From an uncultured Bacteroidia bacterium (GTDB lineage Bacteria > Bacteroidota > Bacteroidia > Bacteroidales > UBA932), in NCBI GenBank assembly GCA_902797035.1, contig CADBRH010000035.1:83810-147809 (forward strand): a stretch of DNA of 64,000 nt, given 5' to 3'. Below, in pieces: positions 31,686 to 40,477 of this stretch. The stretch's first letter is position 1. Each line of letters starts with the position of its first letter. The notes under the pieces are model-generated. The model had not been told where the DNA came from and searched no databases. It saw only the letters and a list, made by a program, of their open reading frames with translations. The position numbers and the translations under genes are program-made.

Positions 31686-33947
31686 ATGTCCGAAGAACTG
31701 AACCTGGTGAAAGACCTCGCGGTCATCCTCATCTCCGCCGGTATATTCACGATAATCTCGAAGGCGTTGAAGCAGCCCCTCATCCTGGGCTATATCATCG
31801 CCGGCTTCCTTATCGGCCCGAACATCGGTTTCTTCCCCGGCATCTCCAGCCAGGAGACGGTCCACCAATGGTCCGATATCGGCATAATCTTCCTCATGTT
31901 CGGCCTGGGGCTCGAGTTCAGTTTCAAGAAACTGATGAAGGTGGGGTCCAGCGCCATAGTGACCGGTCTCGTCAAATTCGTCGGGGTTTTCATTCTCGGT
32001 TTCGTCTCGGCACAGGCATTGGGTTGGACATTGATGGAAAGCGTCTTCCTTGGAGGTCTGCTCTCCATGTCATCGACAATGGTCGTCATAAAGTCCTACG
32101 ACGAGATGGGACTGAAAGACAAGCCGTACGCCGGCATGGTGTTCGGGACGCTAGTGGTCGAGGACCTGATCGCGATACTGCTGATGGTGCTCCTCTCGAC
32201 AATGGCGGTCTCTCAGTCGTTCGCCGGGAAGGAGCTGATTCTCAATATCGTTAAGTTGGTCTTCTTCCTGCTGCTATGGTTCCTGGTCGGGATATTCGTG
32301 ATCCCTACAATCCTCAAGAAAGCCAAAAGATACCTCAGCGAGGAGATTCTCCTGATCGTGAGCATAGGCCTTTGCTTCTCAATGGTTGCCCTCGCCACGG
32401 CCGTCGGTTTCTCATCCGCCTTGGGAGCGTTCGTGATGGGTTCAATCCTCGCCGAAACCACCGAGAGCGAGCATATTGACAGGATAGTTGAACCCATCAA
32501 GAATCTCTTCGGAGCCATCTTCTTCGTCTCGGTCGGAATGATGCTCTCCCCGGGAGTCATCGTTGAGCATTGGGCGCTTATCCTTCTCATCGCGATAATC
32601 GTCATCATATCCCACATCCTTTTCGCCGGAGCTGGAATGATAATTACCGGCAACAGCCTCTACAACTCGGTCCACACCGGATTCAGCCTCGCCCAACTCG
32701 GCGAGTTCGGATTCATCCTCGCCGGTGTGGGATGCTCGCTCGGTGTCATGAGAGAATTCATCTATCCGGTCATAATAGCGGTGTCCGTGATCACCACGTT
32801 CACGACACCGTACATGATAAGACTCGCCGCCCCCTGCTTCCATCTTCTGAGCCGTAAACTTCCCGCGGCATGGATCGAGAGAATCGGCTCGTCCTCAAAC
32901 GGCGGCTCAAGACACACGGCCGCCGAAGACAACGAGTGGAAGAAACTATTGACCGCCTGGTTCACAAGGATCCTCCTCTATGGGGTCATCATACTCGCCA
33001 TCTACATAGGCTCCAGGCTGTACCTCACTCCGCTTGTGGACAGGCTGCTCCCCCAGCTCGGTGAGACAGCCCGGAAACTCGTGTCAGCCGGGATCACCCT
33101 GGCCTTCATGGCCCCATTCCTTTTCGGGTTGGGAGTGCATTCCGGCTCTATCGGCAAGAGCGCCCCGAAACTCCTGAAAGAAAAGCCCGGAAATATTTGG
33201 CCCATAATGGGTTTGGTGCTGACACGCTCCTTCCTCGCCATCAGTGTTATCCTAGGTGTGCTGGCCACGTATTTCAATCTCGCGGGATGGACTGTCCTCG
33301 CTATAATAATCGCCGGTATCGTGTTCATCTTCCTTTCCAGGAAATCAATGCACAAGTATTCCGGTCTGGAAAAGATATTTCTCCAGAATTACAACGAGAG
33401 AGAGGAGAACGAGCGCCGGAGCAAACCGGTGAGCTCTTCCGTGAGGCAAAAACTCTCGACTTACGATGTCCGGACCGAGGCGTTCACAATAGCCCCGGAG
33501 TCCTCGTTCGCCGGCGCCAAGTTGATGGATCTTCCGCTCAGGGACCAGTCGGGCGCCAATATCATCAAGATCCAGCGAGGCTCGATGTCCATTATCATCC
33601 CATCGGCTGACACGAAGGTATTCCCCGGCGACAGGCTTCTGGCTGTCGGCACCACCGATCAGCTTGAGAGGCTCAGGAACCTCATCTCTGACTCTGTCTC
33701 CGATTCCGCTTCCGACTCGCCTGACGACGGGTTCGGCATCGAGCCCAGGACACTCACCGCGGATTCTTTCCTCACAGGGAAAACCCTAAGGAGCGCCGGT
33801 TTGAGGAAATACCAGTGCATGGTCATCAGCGTCCTAAGGGGCGACCATTTCATCACCAATCCGGAGCCGGACATGGTGTTCCAGGAAGGGGACACCGTAT
33901 GGGTCGCGGGAGTGATAGCCAACATTGAGGCCGGCTGGGGCGATTAG
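31686..33947 (+). CDS. CPA2 cation:proton antiporter with two TrkA-C domains
   Basis: A 753-residue protein. The first 400 residues form the Na+/H+ exchanger-type membrane domain with the KefB/GerN-like motifs 'LKQPLILGYIIAGFLIGPNIG', 'GLGLEFSFKKLMKVG' and 'LSMSSTMVVIKSYDEMG'. Further membrane segments follow to about 560. Two soluble RCK/TrkA-C-like domains close the protein: about residues 600-665 ('AFTIAPESSFAGAKLMDLPLRDQSGANIIKIQRG') and about 680-750 ('LTADSFLTGKTLRSAGLRKYQCMVISVLRG'). No TrkA-N (NAD-binding) domain is seen. It likely exchanges K+ or Na+ for protons. It is divergent from the kinase-like gene and 18 bases from an NhaC gene. Confidence 0.9.
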   Translation: MSEELNLVKDLAVILISAGIFTIISKALKQPLILGYIIAGFLIGPNIGFFPGISSQETVHQWSDIGIIFLMFGLGLEFSFKKLMKVGSSAIVTGLVKFVGVFILGFVSAQALGWTLMESVFLGGLLSMSSTMVVIKSYDEMGLKDKPYAGMVFGTLVVEDLIAILLMVLLSTMAVSQSFAGKELILNIVKLVFFLLLWFLVGIFVIPTILKKAKRYLSEEILLIVSIGLCFSMVALATAVGFSSALGAFVMGSILAETTESEHIDRIVEPIKNLFGAIFFVSVGMMLSPGVIVEHWALILLIAIIVIISHILFAGAGMIITGNSLYNSVHTGFSLAQLGEFGFILAGVGCSLGVMREFIYPVIIAVSVITTFTTPYMIRLAAPCFHLLSRKLPAAWIERIGSSSNGGSRHTAAEDNEWKKLLTAWFTRILLYGVIILAIYIGSRLYLTPLVDRLLPQLGETARKLVSAGITLAFMAPFLFGLGVHSGSIGKSAPKLLKEKPGNIWPIMGLVLTRSFLAISVILGVLATYFNLAGWTVLAIIIAGIVFIFLSRKSMHKYSGLEKIFLQNYNEREENERRSKPVSSSVRQKLSTYDVRTEAFTIAPESSFAGAKLMDLPLRDQSGANIIKIQRGSMSIIIPSADTKVFPGDRLLAVGTTDQLERLRNLISDSVSDSASDSPDDGFGIEPRTLTADSFLTGKTLRSAGLRKYQCMVISVLRGDHFITNPEPDMVFQEGDTVWVAGVIANIEAGWGD

Positions 33948-33965
33948 CAGACACAATTGACCTGT

Positions 33966-35261
33966 ATGAGACGAACTGACATAACTCCCCTGAAAATAAA
34001 CGGCTGGCTCGCGTTGAGCCCGCTCGCGGTCTTTCTCTCGACATATCTTATAACGTCGCTTGTCTGCCGCGACTTTTACAAGGTCCCGGTGTCCGCCGCT
34101 TTCCTGCTCGCCTCAATCTATGCTGTCTTGGTCACTCCAGGACGTCTGCCTGACAGGATCGGGGTATTCTCATCCGGAGCCGGGGACAAGAATGTCCTGA
34201 TGATGATTTGGATATTCATCCTCGCCGGCGCTTTCGCCTCAACCGCGAAAGCTATAGGAAGCGTCGAGGCCACAGTCAATCTCACCTTGATGATACTTCC
34301 GGGGAAACTGATCCTGGCCGGGCTGTTCCTAGCCGCCTGTTTCATCTCGATGTCCATCGGCACAAGCGTAGGGACAATCGTCGCCCTGCTTCCTATCGCC
34401 ACGGGGATATCCTCGCAAGCGGAAATATCCCTGCCTATGCTCACAGCCCTCATCGTGGGAGGAGCGTTCTTTGGGGACAACCTGTCATTCATCTCCGACA
34501 CGACGATAGCCGCCACCACGACCCAGGGCTGCTCCATGTCGGACAAGTTCAAAGCGAATATCCGGATCGCCGGGCCGGCCGCGTTGATCGTGATGGTGAT
34601 CTATGTCTTCATCGGGCTGAATCTTGACGCGCACCCGGCGATCGGAGAGGTCAACATACTGAAGCTCATCCCCTACCTATCAGTGATCATTCTCGCCATA
34701 ATGGGAATAAACGTCCTAGCTGTTCTGACCATCGGCCTCTGCCTTTGCGGAGTGATCGGATTCGCCGACGGGATGACCTGGAGCGGTTTTCTTGTGAATA
34801 TCGGTGATGGTATAGCCGGGATGGGAGACTTGATAATAGTCACCATGCTCGCGGGAGGCATGCTTGAGATTATCCGCCATAACGGTGGTATCGACCTGAT
34901 AATAAAAGGATTGACCAAGGGAGTGAGAGGGCGCCGCGGAGCCGAGTTCAGCATTGCTGGCCTGGTGGGGCTCTCCAATGTTTGCACGGCCAACAACACC
35001 ATAGCCATCCTCACTACAGGAAATATCGCCAAGGATATCTCTGCCAGGTTCGGAGTCGATCCCAGAAAGAGCGCCAGCATCCTGGACACATTCTCCTGCG
35101 TGGTACAAGGTTTACTTCCCTATGGAGCCCAGCTGCTTATGGCCTCAAGTTTCTCAGGGGTACCCTCAACATCCATCATCCCGTACCTTTATTATCCCCT
35201 CACCCTGGCCGTCGTGGCCTTCTTGTCAATAATCCTCCGGTTCCCGAAGAAATACTCATAA
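33966..35261 (+). CDS. NhaC family Na+/H+ antiporter
   Basis: A 431-residue polytopic membrane protein. The ATG at 33966 is preferred over an upstream TTG. Characteristic segments are 'SIGTSVGTIVALLPIA' (about residues 126-141), 'ALIVGGAFFGDNLSFISDTTIAATTTQGCSMSDKF' (about 160-195, the family signature with the SDTT motif) and 'GLSNVCTANNTIAILTTGNIAKDIS'. NhaC-type carriers export Na+ or exchange malate and lactate, and the substrate here is not fixed. It follows the CPA2 antiporter and precedes a dicarboxylate symporter, forming a compact ion/solute block. Confidence 0.9.
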   Translation: MRRTDITPLKINGWLALSPLAVFLSTYLITSLVCRDFYKVPVSAAFLLASIYAVLVTPGRLPDRIGVFSSGAGDKNVLMMIWIFILAGAFASTAKAIGSVEATVNLTLMILPGKLILAGLFLAACFISMSIGTSVGTIVALLPIATGISSQAEISLPMLTALIVGGAFFGDNLSFISDTTIAATTTQGCSMSDKFKANIRIAGPAALIVMVIYVFIGLNLDAHPAIGEVNILKLIPYLSVIILAIMGINVLAVLTIGLCLCGVIGFADGMTWSGFLVNIGDGIAGMGDLIIVTMLAGGMLEIIRHNGGIDLIIKGLTKGVRGRRGAEFSIAGLVGLSNVCTANNTIAILTTGNIAKDISARFGVDPRKSASILDTFSCVVQGLLPYGAQLLMASSFSGVPSTSIIPYLYYPLTLAVVAFLSIILRFPKKYS

Positions 35262-35265
35262 CACC

Positions 35266-36426
35266 GTGAAAAAGAATATCCGCCTCGGGCTGCTGCCCCG
35301 CATCATCATCGCGATCATCCTCGGCATCGTGATAGGCCTCTTCCTGCCCAAACCGATCGTCAGGGTTTTCGTCACGTTCAACGGAATATTCAGCAACTTC
35401 CTCCAGTTCCTGATCCCGCTGATCATCATCGGGCTGGTCACTCCGGCCATATCCGACATCGGGAAGGGAGCCGGGAGACTCCTGCTCATCACGGTGATCA
35501 TAGCCTACTGTGACACAGTGTTCGCCGGTCTGCTCTCCTACGGTACAAGCGTCACGGTTTTCCCGAGACTGATTGGTGAGGCGGGACCTTCATCCGTGGC
35601 CGAATTCGAGAATCTGGAGCCATTTTTCACCATCCAGATCCCTCCTATGGTCGATGTCATGGCGTCTCTTGTCTTCGCCTTCACTTTAGGCCTCGGGATG
35701 GCGTTCTTCGGTTCACCGACACTTAAGAGATTCGCCGACGAGTTCAAGGAGATTATCGTCAAGACAATCGAGGTTGTCATCATCCCGCTGCTGCCGGTCT
35801 ATATTTTCGGCATATTCCTCAGCATGACCCACACAGGGCAGGCGCTGCAGGTAATCAAGGTGTTCATCTCCATCATCGGGGTGATATTCATCCTGCATGT
35901 CTTCCTGCTTGTCCTTCAGTATTGCGTGGCCGGAGGGATAGTCAAGCGCAACCCCTTCAAACTGCTCGGGAAGATGCTCCCGGCCTATTTCACCGCCCTC
36001 GGGACCTCCTCCTCGGCCGCCACTATCCCCGTGACCCTGGAATGTGCCAAAAGGAACGGTGTGAGCGACGAGATCGCCGGATTCACCGTTCCTCTCTGCG
36101 CCACGATACACCTCTCCGGAAGTTGCCTCAAAATCACAGCCTGCGCCGTCGCGCTGATGATGATGCGGGGGATGCCGTTCGATTTCTGGATGTTCCTCGG
36201 CTTCATCATGATGCTTGGAGTGATGATGGTGGCCGCCCCCGGGGTACCTGGGGGAGCGATAATGGCCGCCCTCGGAGTGCTGGCGGCCATGTTAGGTTTC
36301 GGTGAGCAGGAGCAGGCTTTGATGATAGCCCTCTACATCACCATGGATAATTTCGGGACGGCTTGCAACGTCACAGGTGACGGCGCGATAGCCCTTGTCA
36401 TGGACAAGATTTTCCGGAAGGGCTAA
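35266..36426 (+). CDS. dicarboxylate/amino acid:cation symporter
   Basis: A 386-residue carrier of the DAACS (GltP/DctA/YhfA-like) family that begins with GTG at 35266, 4 bases after the NhaC stop. The family's HP1 hairpin is 'YFTALGTSSSAATIPVTLECAKRNG' (about residues 240-264, with the SSSAAT motif). TM7 and HP2 follow as 'VPLCATIHLSGSCLKITACAVALM' and 'APGVPGGAIMAALGVLAAM'; the C-terminal 'DNFGTACNVTGDGAIALVMDKI' has the NxxGD cation and substrate motif. The N-terminal 'LLPRIIIAIILGIVIGLFLP' is typical. It imports glutamate, aspartate, serine or C4-dicarboxylates with Na+ or H+. Confidence 0.9.
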   Translation: MKKNIRLGLLPRIIIAIILGIVIGLFLPKPIVRVFVTFNGIFSNFLQFLIPLIIIGLVTPAISDIGKGAGRLLLITVIIAYCDTVFAGLLSYGTSVTVFPRLIGEAGPSSVAEFENLEPFFTIQIPPMVDVMASLVFAFTLGLGMAFFGSPTLKRFADEFKEIIVKTIEVVIIPLLPVYIFGIFLSMTHTGQALQVIKVFISIIGVIFILHVFLLVLQYCVAGGIVKRNPFKLLGKMLPAYFTALGTSSSAATIPVTLECAKRNGVSDEIAGFTVPLCATIHLSGSCLKITACAVALMMMRGMPFDFWMFLGFIMMLGVMMVAAPGVPGGAIMAALGVLAAMLGFGEQEQALMIALYITMDNFGTACNVTGDGAIALVMDKIFRKG

Positions 36427-36434
36427 GGCTCTTT

Positions 36435-37019
36435 TCAGAATCCTCCAGGACCCCCACCGGGGCCGCCGAATCCGCCAGGTCCTCCGGGACCGCCGAATCT
36501 ACCTGGTCCGCCAGGACCACCAAAGCCACCGGGACCGCGTCCCTGAGGACGGCGGTTCTTGTTCTCCTGATAGGCCTTGAACTGATCCTCGGTCAGGATT
36601 TCCTTTAGCTCGTTCTCATAGGCCTCCATCGCGGCCTGGGCCTCGTCGGCGGCCTTAGCCTCCTCTTCTTTCTTTTGGGCTTTCTTGGCCTTCTTGGCGG
36701 CCTTCTTGGCAGCCTTAGGATCGGTGTCAGGATTGACTTCCACCTTTTGCTCCTCCTGAGGATTTCTTGGAGGTCTTCCCATACCGGGGCCGCCGCCGGG
36801 CCTCATCATAGATATGGGATACTTCTTGTTAAGCTCAAGGAGCTTGGCAGTCTGGGTCTCGTCAAGACCGAGCTGCTGAGCCATGCGATCGGTACGCATC
36901 TGGGCCATCTGCTCATCATCGAACATCCTGCCCTGAGGCGGGCCCTGGGGGAAGTCCTGGGCCGCCGCGCCGATGGAGAGCGCCAAAGCCGCGGCCATAA
37001 TGATAATACTCTTTCTCAT
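36435..37019 (-). CDS. DUF4890-like secreted protein with Gly/Pro-rich tail
   Basis: A 194-residue protein with signal peptide 'MRKSIIIMAAALALSIGAAAQ'. Residues 30-70 ('MFDDEQMAQMRTDRMAQQLGLDETQTAKLLELNKKY') and 137-155 ('YENELKEILTEDQFKAYQE') are the paired helices seen in DUF4890 and Spy/CpxP-like proteins. Between them lies a Lys/Ala-rich stretch ('AAKKAAKKAKKAQKK'). The last 40 residues are a near-pure Gly-Pro-Phe repeat ('GGFGGPGG' units). The function is unknown; a periplasmic chaperone-like role is suggested by the helix pair only. It is read opposite to the symporter gene and ends 8 bases from it. Confidence 0.78.
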   Translation of the reverse strand: MRKSIIIMAAALALSIGAAAQDFPQGPPQGRMFDDEQMAQMRTDRMAQQLGLDETQTAKLLELNKKYPISMMRPGGGPGMGRPPRNPQEEQKVEVNPDTDPKAAKKAAKKAKKAQKKEEEAKAADEAQAAMEAYENELKEILTEDQFKAYQENKNRRPQGRGPGGFGGPGGPGRFGGPGGPGGFGGPGGGPGGF

Positions 37020-37097
37020 GCTGATTGAATTATTGTGTGTGATCGTTCTCGTCTCGCGACCATTTTTTTGACAAGAAAGAGGTTAATAGGTTTAAAA

Positions 37098-37919
37098 TCA
37101 GGAATACATCTTTCCAAGCACCCAGAGGACGACGCCCTGGGGGAAGCGGCGGATCACCCACACGAGGAAGCTGTAGATGAATGTCGGTGTGACCTCTGGC
37201 CTCATGCGGCGCCTTCGCAACTGGCGGAGAATCGCCTTGCCGATAACCTCGGGCTCCATCCCTTCCCTCTCGTCTTTGGACATGGCCTCGACCCCCTTGA
37301 CGGTATATTCATAATACGGGGAATTCTTATCAGTGGCCTTGACAGCGACTTTCCGGGCGGCGGTGAAACCGGTCCTGACATCTCCAGGCATCACGGAACA
37401 GCATTGGATCCCGAACCGGCGTGTCTCGATCGCCAGAGCCTTCGTGAGATTCAATATCCCTGCCTTGACAGCGGAGTAGAAACCTTGATAAGGCAGCGGG
37501 GCGACAGCGGCCACCGACGACACAGTAACTATCCTGCCCCTCCTCTGTTTCCTGAATACAGGAAGACACGCGTCGATGGTCTTCACGACTCCGTAAAAAG
37601 TGGTCTGGAACTGGACCTGAACCTCATCGATGGATGTCTCCTCGATAGGCCCGGCTATTCCGTTGCCGGCGTTGCAGACCACCGCATCCAACCCGCCGCG
37701 CTCCCCTATTATCCTAGACACCACAGAGGCGATGGCGGCCTCGTCATTGACATCCATAACCACAGGGATAATCGTACCGTTCCCTGAGACCTCGGGGGCC
37801 TTGCCGCTCCTCGAGGCGGCGTACACTGTCATCCCGGCCTCGGCCAGAAGCCTAGCGGTAGCGGCTCCGATACCCCCGCTCCCGCCGGTGAGCAGCACGG
37901 TCTTCACTTGTTCTTTCAT
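37098..37919 (-). CDS. short-chain dehydrogenase/reductase
   Basis: A 273-residue classical SDR. The Rossmann motif is 'LTGGSGGIGAATARLLAEAG' (TGxxxGIG, about residues 10-29), with 'DVND' at the adenine site, 'VVCNAGNGIAG' (NNAG variant), catalytic Ser in 'VTVSSVAAVAPLPYQGFYSAVKAGI' with the YxxxK pair 'YSAVK' (about 158-162). The C-terminal 20 or so residues ('FLVWVIRRFPQGVVLWVLGKM') are hydrophobic and may attach the enzyme to the membrane, as in lipid-acting SDRs. The substrate is unknown. An AT-rich promoter region and the palindromic element at 37976-38111 lie upstream. Confidence 0.87.
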   Translation of the reverse strand: MKEQVKTVLLTGGSGGIGAATARLLAEAGMTVYAASRSGKAPEVSGNGTIIPVVMDVNDEAAIASVVSRIIGERGGLDAVVCNAGNGIAGPIEETSIDEVQVQFQTTFYGVVKTIDACLPVFRKQRRGRIVTVSSVAAVAPLPYQGFYSAVKAGILNLTKALAIETRRFGIQCCSVMPGDVRTGFTAARKVAVKATDKNSPYYEYTVKGVEAMSKDEREGMEPEVIGKAILRQLRRRRMRPEVTPTFIYSFLVWVIRRFPQGVVLWVLGKMYS

Positions 37920-37975
37920 ATTGTAAATATAACGTTTTTTTCACTTTGCAACCCGGTTGCGTCGTGATTTTCTGA

Positions 37976-38111
37976 CCTTTGTCCCTAGAGGGAGCCTCCA
38001 TCCCCCAACCGCCGCTTCGCGGCCCCACCGCTCGCTTCGCTCCGGTCCCCCCTCTTAACGTGCCGAGGGTGGCAGTGGTTGGGGGACGGAGCCCCTCCAG
38101 GAGACAAAAGG
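37976..38111. repeat. 136-bp palindromic element with imperfect terminal inverted repeats
   Basis: The left end (from 37976, CCTTTGTCCCTAGAGGGAGC and on to CCCCCAACC at 38010) is a near reverse complement of the right end (GGTTGGGGGA at 38078 to GACAAAAGG at 38111), about 35 bases with a few mismatches and indels. The centre (38011-38077) is GC-rich with small internal repeats ('CGCTTCGC' twice). The whole block would fold into a long hairpin. It has no coding capacity and sits between the SDR gene and the P-type ATPase gene, ending 19 bases before the ATPase ATG. It resembles a MITE or REP-like repeat; no second copy is present in the window. Confidence 0.75.
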
Positions 38112-38130
38112 ATACAAATGAACATAAAAC

Positions 38131-40014
38131 ATGGATAAGGAGAATAAAGAGAGATTGGTGAAGATCATCGCTGGAGGAGCGCTTCTGGCGGTGGCGGTCA
38201 TTGTCTGCAAGATGTGTGACCTGAAGACTTGGCAGGAGCTTCTCGTCTTCATGGTCCCGTATCTGATTGTAGGAGGTGAGACGCTGCGGGAAGCGGGAGA
38301 GAAACTCTTGGACAGGGAACTGCTCGACGAGGACTTTCTTATGAGCGTCGCCACTCTCGGCGCGATGTCAATCGGCTTCCTTCCGGGAGCGGAGAGCCAA
38401 TTCGCGGAAGCGGTTTTCGTGATGCTGTTCTTCCAGGTCGGAGAATTGTTCGAGGATATGGCGGAAGACCGGAGCCGAAGATCAATCACGGAGTTGATGG
38501 ATATAAGGCCCGATACCGCAAGCGTGGAGAGAAACGGGAGTGTAGAGACTGTCGCCCCTTCGGAAATATCAGTAGGCGAGACAATTGTGGTAAAACCAGG
38601 CGAGAGGGTCCCGTTGGACGGAATCGTCACCGATGGTATCTCCACAATCGACACTGTCGCCTTGACAGGAGAGAGTGTCCCCCGGAAGATCGCGGCCGGT
38701 GACGAGATTCTGTCAGGATGCGTGAACCTCACAGGCGTCTTGAAAGCGACTGTCTCCAAATCGTTCGGGGAATCCACCGCCTCCAGAATCCTTGACCTTG
38801 TCGAGAACGCCTCGGAGAGCAAATCCAGGAGCGAGGGCTTCATCACCCGATTCGCCAAGGTATATACCCCCATAGTCGTGGCCTGCGCCGTCATCCTCGC
38901 TTTCCTTCCCCCGATCGTTTCCGGCGACTTCTCAGGAACGATTTCCAAATGGCTCTACAGGGCCCTGACATTCCTCATCGTGTCATGCCCGTGCGCACTT
39001 GTGATCTCGATCCCACTCGCGTTCTTCGGAGGCGTCGGAGGAGCCTCCCGTAAAGGGATACTGGTGAAAGGATCCAATCATCTCGAGACACTCGCCAGGC
39101 TAGGGACCGTTGTCTTCGACAAGACCGGCACCCTCACCGAGGGGGTGTTCGAGGTGACAGCGGTACACCCCGAGACTATAGGCGAGAGGGATCTCCTGCA
39201 TCTCGCGGCGCATGTCGAGAGGTATTCCACCCATCCTCTGGCCGTCTCTCTGAGAAAAGCCTATCCTGACGAGGCTGACAGTTGCTCCGTGGAGGACATC
39301 GAGGAGGTCCCAGGACAAGGGGTCAGGGCAAAGGTGAACGGGAGAGAGGTCAGCGTTGGCAACAGCGCCATGATGGAATCCTCCGGCGTTATCTGGAAGG
39401 AGTGTGAGAAGAAAGGCACGATTATCCATGTCAGCATGGACGGAATGTACGTGGGACATATTGTGGTGTCCGACAAGATCAAGGAAGACTCGGCCAAGGC
39501 TGTGGCCAGACTGAAGGGATATGGTGTCTCCAGAACCGTGATGCTGACTGGGGACAAGGAAGAGGTCGCAGCGTTCGTGGGGTCAGTCGTCGGGATCGAT
39601 GAATACCGGTCAGGGTTGCTTCCGGAAAATAAGGTGAAGGAGGTAGAGAGGCTGCTCCGTGAGAAGCCTGACGGGAAAGCGCTGGCTTTCGTTGGAGACG
39701 GCATAAACGACGCCCCCGCGCTGGCCAGGGCGGATGTCGGGATAGCTATGGGCGCGCTCGGGTCTGACGCGGCGCTCGAGGCGGCCGATGTGGTTCTGAT
39801 GGACGATAAGCCCTCCAAAGTGGCCGAAGGTGTGAGAACCGCCAGGAAGACGATAGGGATCGCCAGGGAAAACACAGTGTTCTCGATCTCTGTGAAAGTC
39901 CTTGTCCTGGCGCTGGCCACGTTAGGTCTGGCCTCAATGTGGATGGCTGTCCTGGCCGATGTGGGAGTGATGGTCCTGGCGACCCTCAACTCCACCAGAG
40001 CGCTCAAGGCTTAA
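38131..40014 (+). CDS. heavy-metal translocating P1B-type ATPase
   Basis: A 627-residue metal exporter. The ion-binding motif Cys286-Pro-Cys288 ('VSCPCALVIS') and phosphorylation site Asp330 ('FDKTGTLTEG') are clear, as are 'TGDKEEVAAFVG' and 'VGDGINDAPALARADVGIAMG' in the P domain. Conserved 'VALTGESVP' marks the A domain. The N-terminus has no heavy-metal-associated domain (no GMxCxxC); it starts almost at the first membrane helix ('IIAGGALLAVAVIVC'). The CPC pair suits Zn/Cd/Pb or Cu export. A Fur-family gene lies convergently 15 bases downstream and could sense the same metal; this is inferred. Confidence 0.92.
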   Translation: MDKENKERLVKIIAGGALLAVAVIVCKMCDLKTWQELLVFMVPYLIVGGETLREAGEKLLDRELLDEDFLMSVATLGAMSIGFLPGAESQFAEAVFVMLFFQVGELFEDMAEDRSRRSITELMDIRPDTASVERNGSVETVAPSEISVGETIVVKPGERVPLDGIVTDGISTIDTVALTGESVPRKIAAGDEILSGCVNLTGVLKATVSKSFGESTASRILDLVENASESKSRSEGFITRFAKVYTPIVVACAVILAFLPPIVSGDFSGTISKWLYRALTFLIVSCPCALVISIPLAFFGGVGGASRKGILVKGSNHLETLARLGTVVFDKTGTLTEGVFEVTAVHPETIGERDLLHLAAHVERYSTHPLAVSLRKAYPDEADSCSVEDIEEVPGQGVRAKVNGREVSVGNSAMMESSGVIWKECEKKGTIIHVSMDGMYVGHIVVSDKIKEDSAKAVARLKGYGVSRTVMLTGDKEEVAAFVGSVVGIDEYRSGLLPENKVKEVERLLREKPDGKALAFVGDGINDAPALARADVGIAMGALGSDAALEAADVVLMDDKPSKVAEGVRTARKTIGIARENTVFSISVKVLVLALATLGLASMWMAVLADVGVMVLATLNSTRALKA

Positions 40015-40029
40015 CAGCAGTCCGGGCTG

Positions 40030-40455
40030 TCAAGCGATCGAATACCCGTTGCAATAAGGGCAGATCCCCTTCAGGACATAATTCGACGTCCTCGCTTCAT
40101 ATCCTTTCGGCAACCCGACCGGAGGGATATGGATATTCTCCAGACAGAATGTGCGGTGACATCTCTCGCAATAGAAATGGATGTGGGTGTCATCGTCGTG
40201 ACTGGAGTCATGGCTGAGGCACAACTCGTACCGGGTCCCTTCCGAGTCCTCGATAGTGTGAACGAGATGGTTCTCCTTGAATATGGAAAGACTGCGGAAT
40301 ATCCCGGACTTGTCCACGGAGCCGATCAGGTCCTCGAGTTCCGTCATGCTTAACGGCCTGCCGGCGTCAGCGAGAGCCACGGCCACCAGTATCCTGTTGG
40401 CCGTGGCTCTTATCCCACGCTCTTCCAATAGCTTCGCGATCATCTCCTTTGACAT
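40030..40455 (-). CDS. Fur family transcriptional regulator
   Basis: A 141-residue metal-responsive repressor. The winged helix occupies residues 1-75 ('LLEERGIRATANRILVAVALADAGRPLSMTELEDLIGSVDKSGIFRSLSIFKENHLVH'). The dimerisation domain carries the structural zinc site Cys96/Cys99 ('CERC') and Cys132/Cys135 ('CPYC'), plus a His-rich sensing segment at 82-93 ('HDSSHDDDTHIH'). Its size and motifs fit a Zur/Fur-type protein. It faces the metal ATPase convergently, which supports a metal-homeostasis role. Whether it responds to zinc, iron or peroxide cannot be read from the sequence. Confidence 0.9.
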   Translation of the reverse strand: MSKEMIAKLLEERGIRATANRILVAVALADAGRPLSMTELEDLIGSVDKSGIFRSLSIFKENHLVHTIEDSEGTRYELCLSHDSSHDDDTHIHFYCERCHRTFCLENIHIPPVGLPKGYEARTSNYVLKGICPYCNGYSIA

Positions 40456-40477
40456 GCCGCGAAGATAAGAAAAAAGA

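Noticed and set aside
31614-31868. N-terminal extension of the HPr-kinase-like gene
   Set aside because: The extension would overlap the antiporter gene in antisense, is highly acidic and has no homologous look; the ATG at 31613 lies behind a -7 box.
36435-36560. Gly/Pro repeat region as a tandem-repeat DNA element
   Set aside because: It is the low-complexity C-terminus of a coding gene with signal peptide; the repeat is at protein level and imperfect in DNA.
38055-38948. Antisense frame of 297 codons opposite the P-type ATPase
   Set aside because: The ATPase has complete motifs on the other strand. The antisense protein is Ser/Thr-rich without motifs and runs into the palindromic element.
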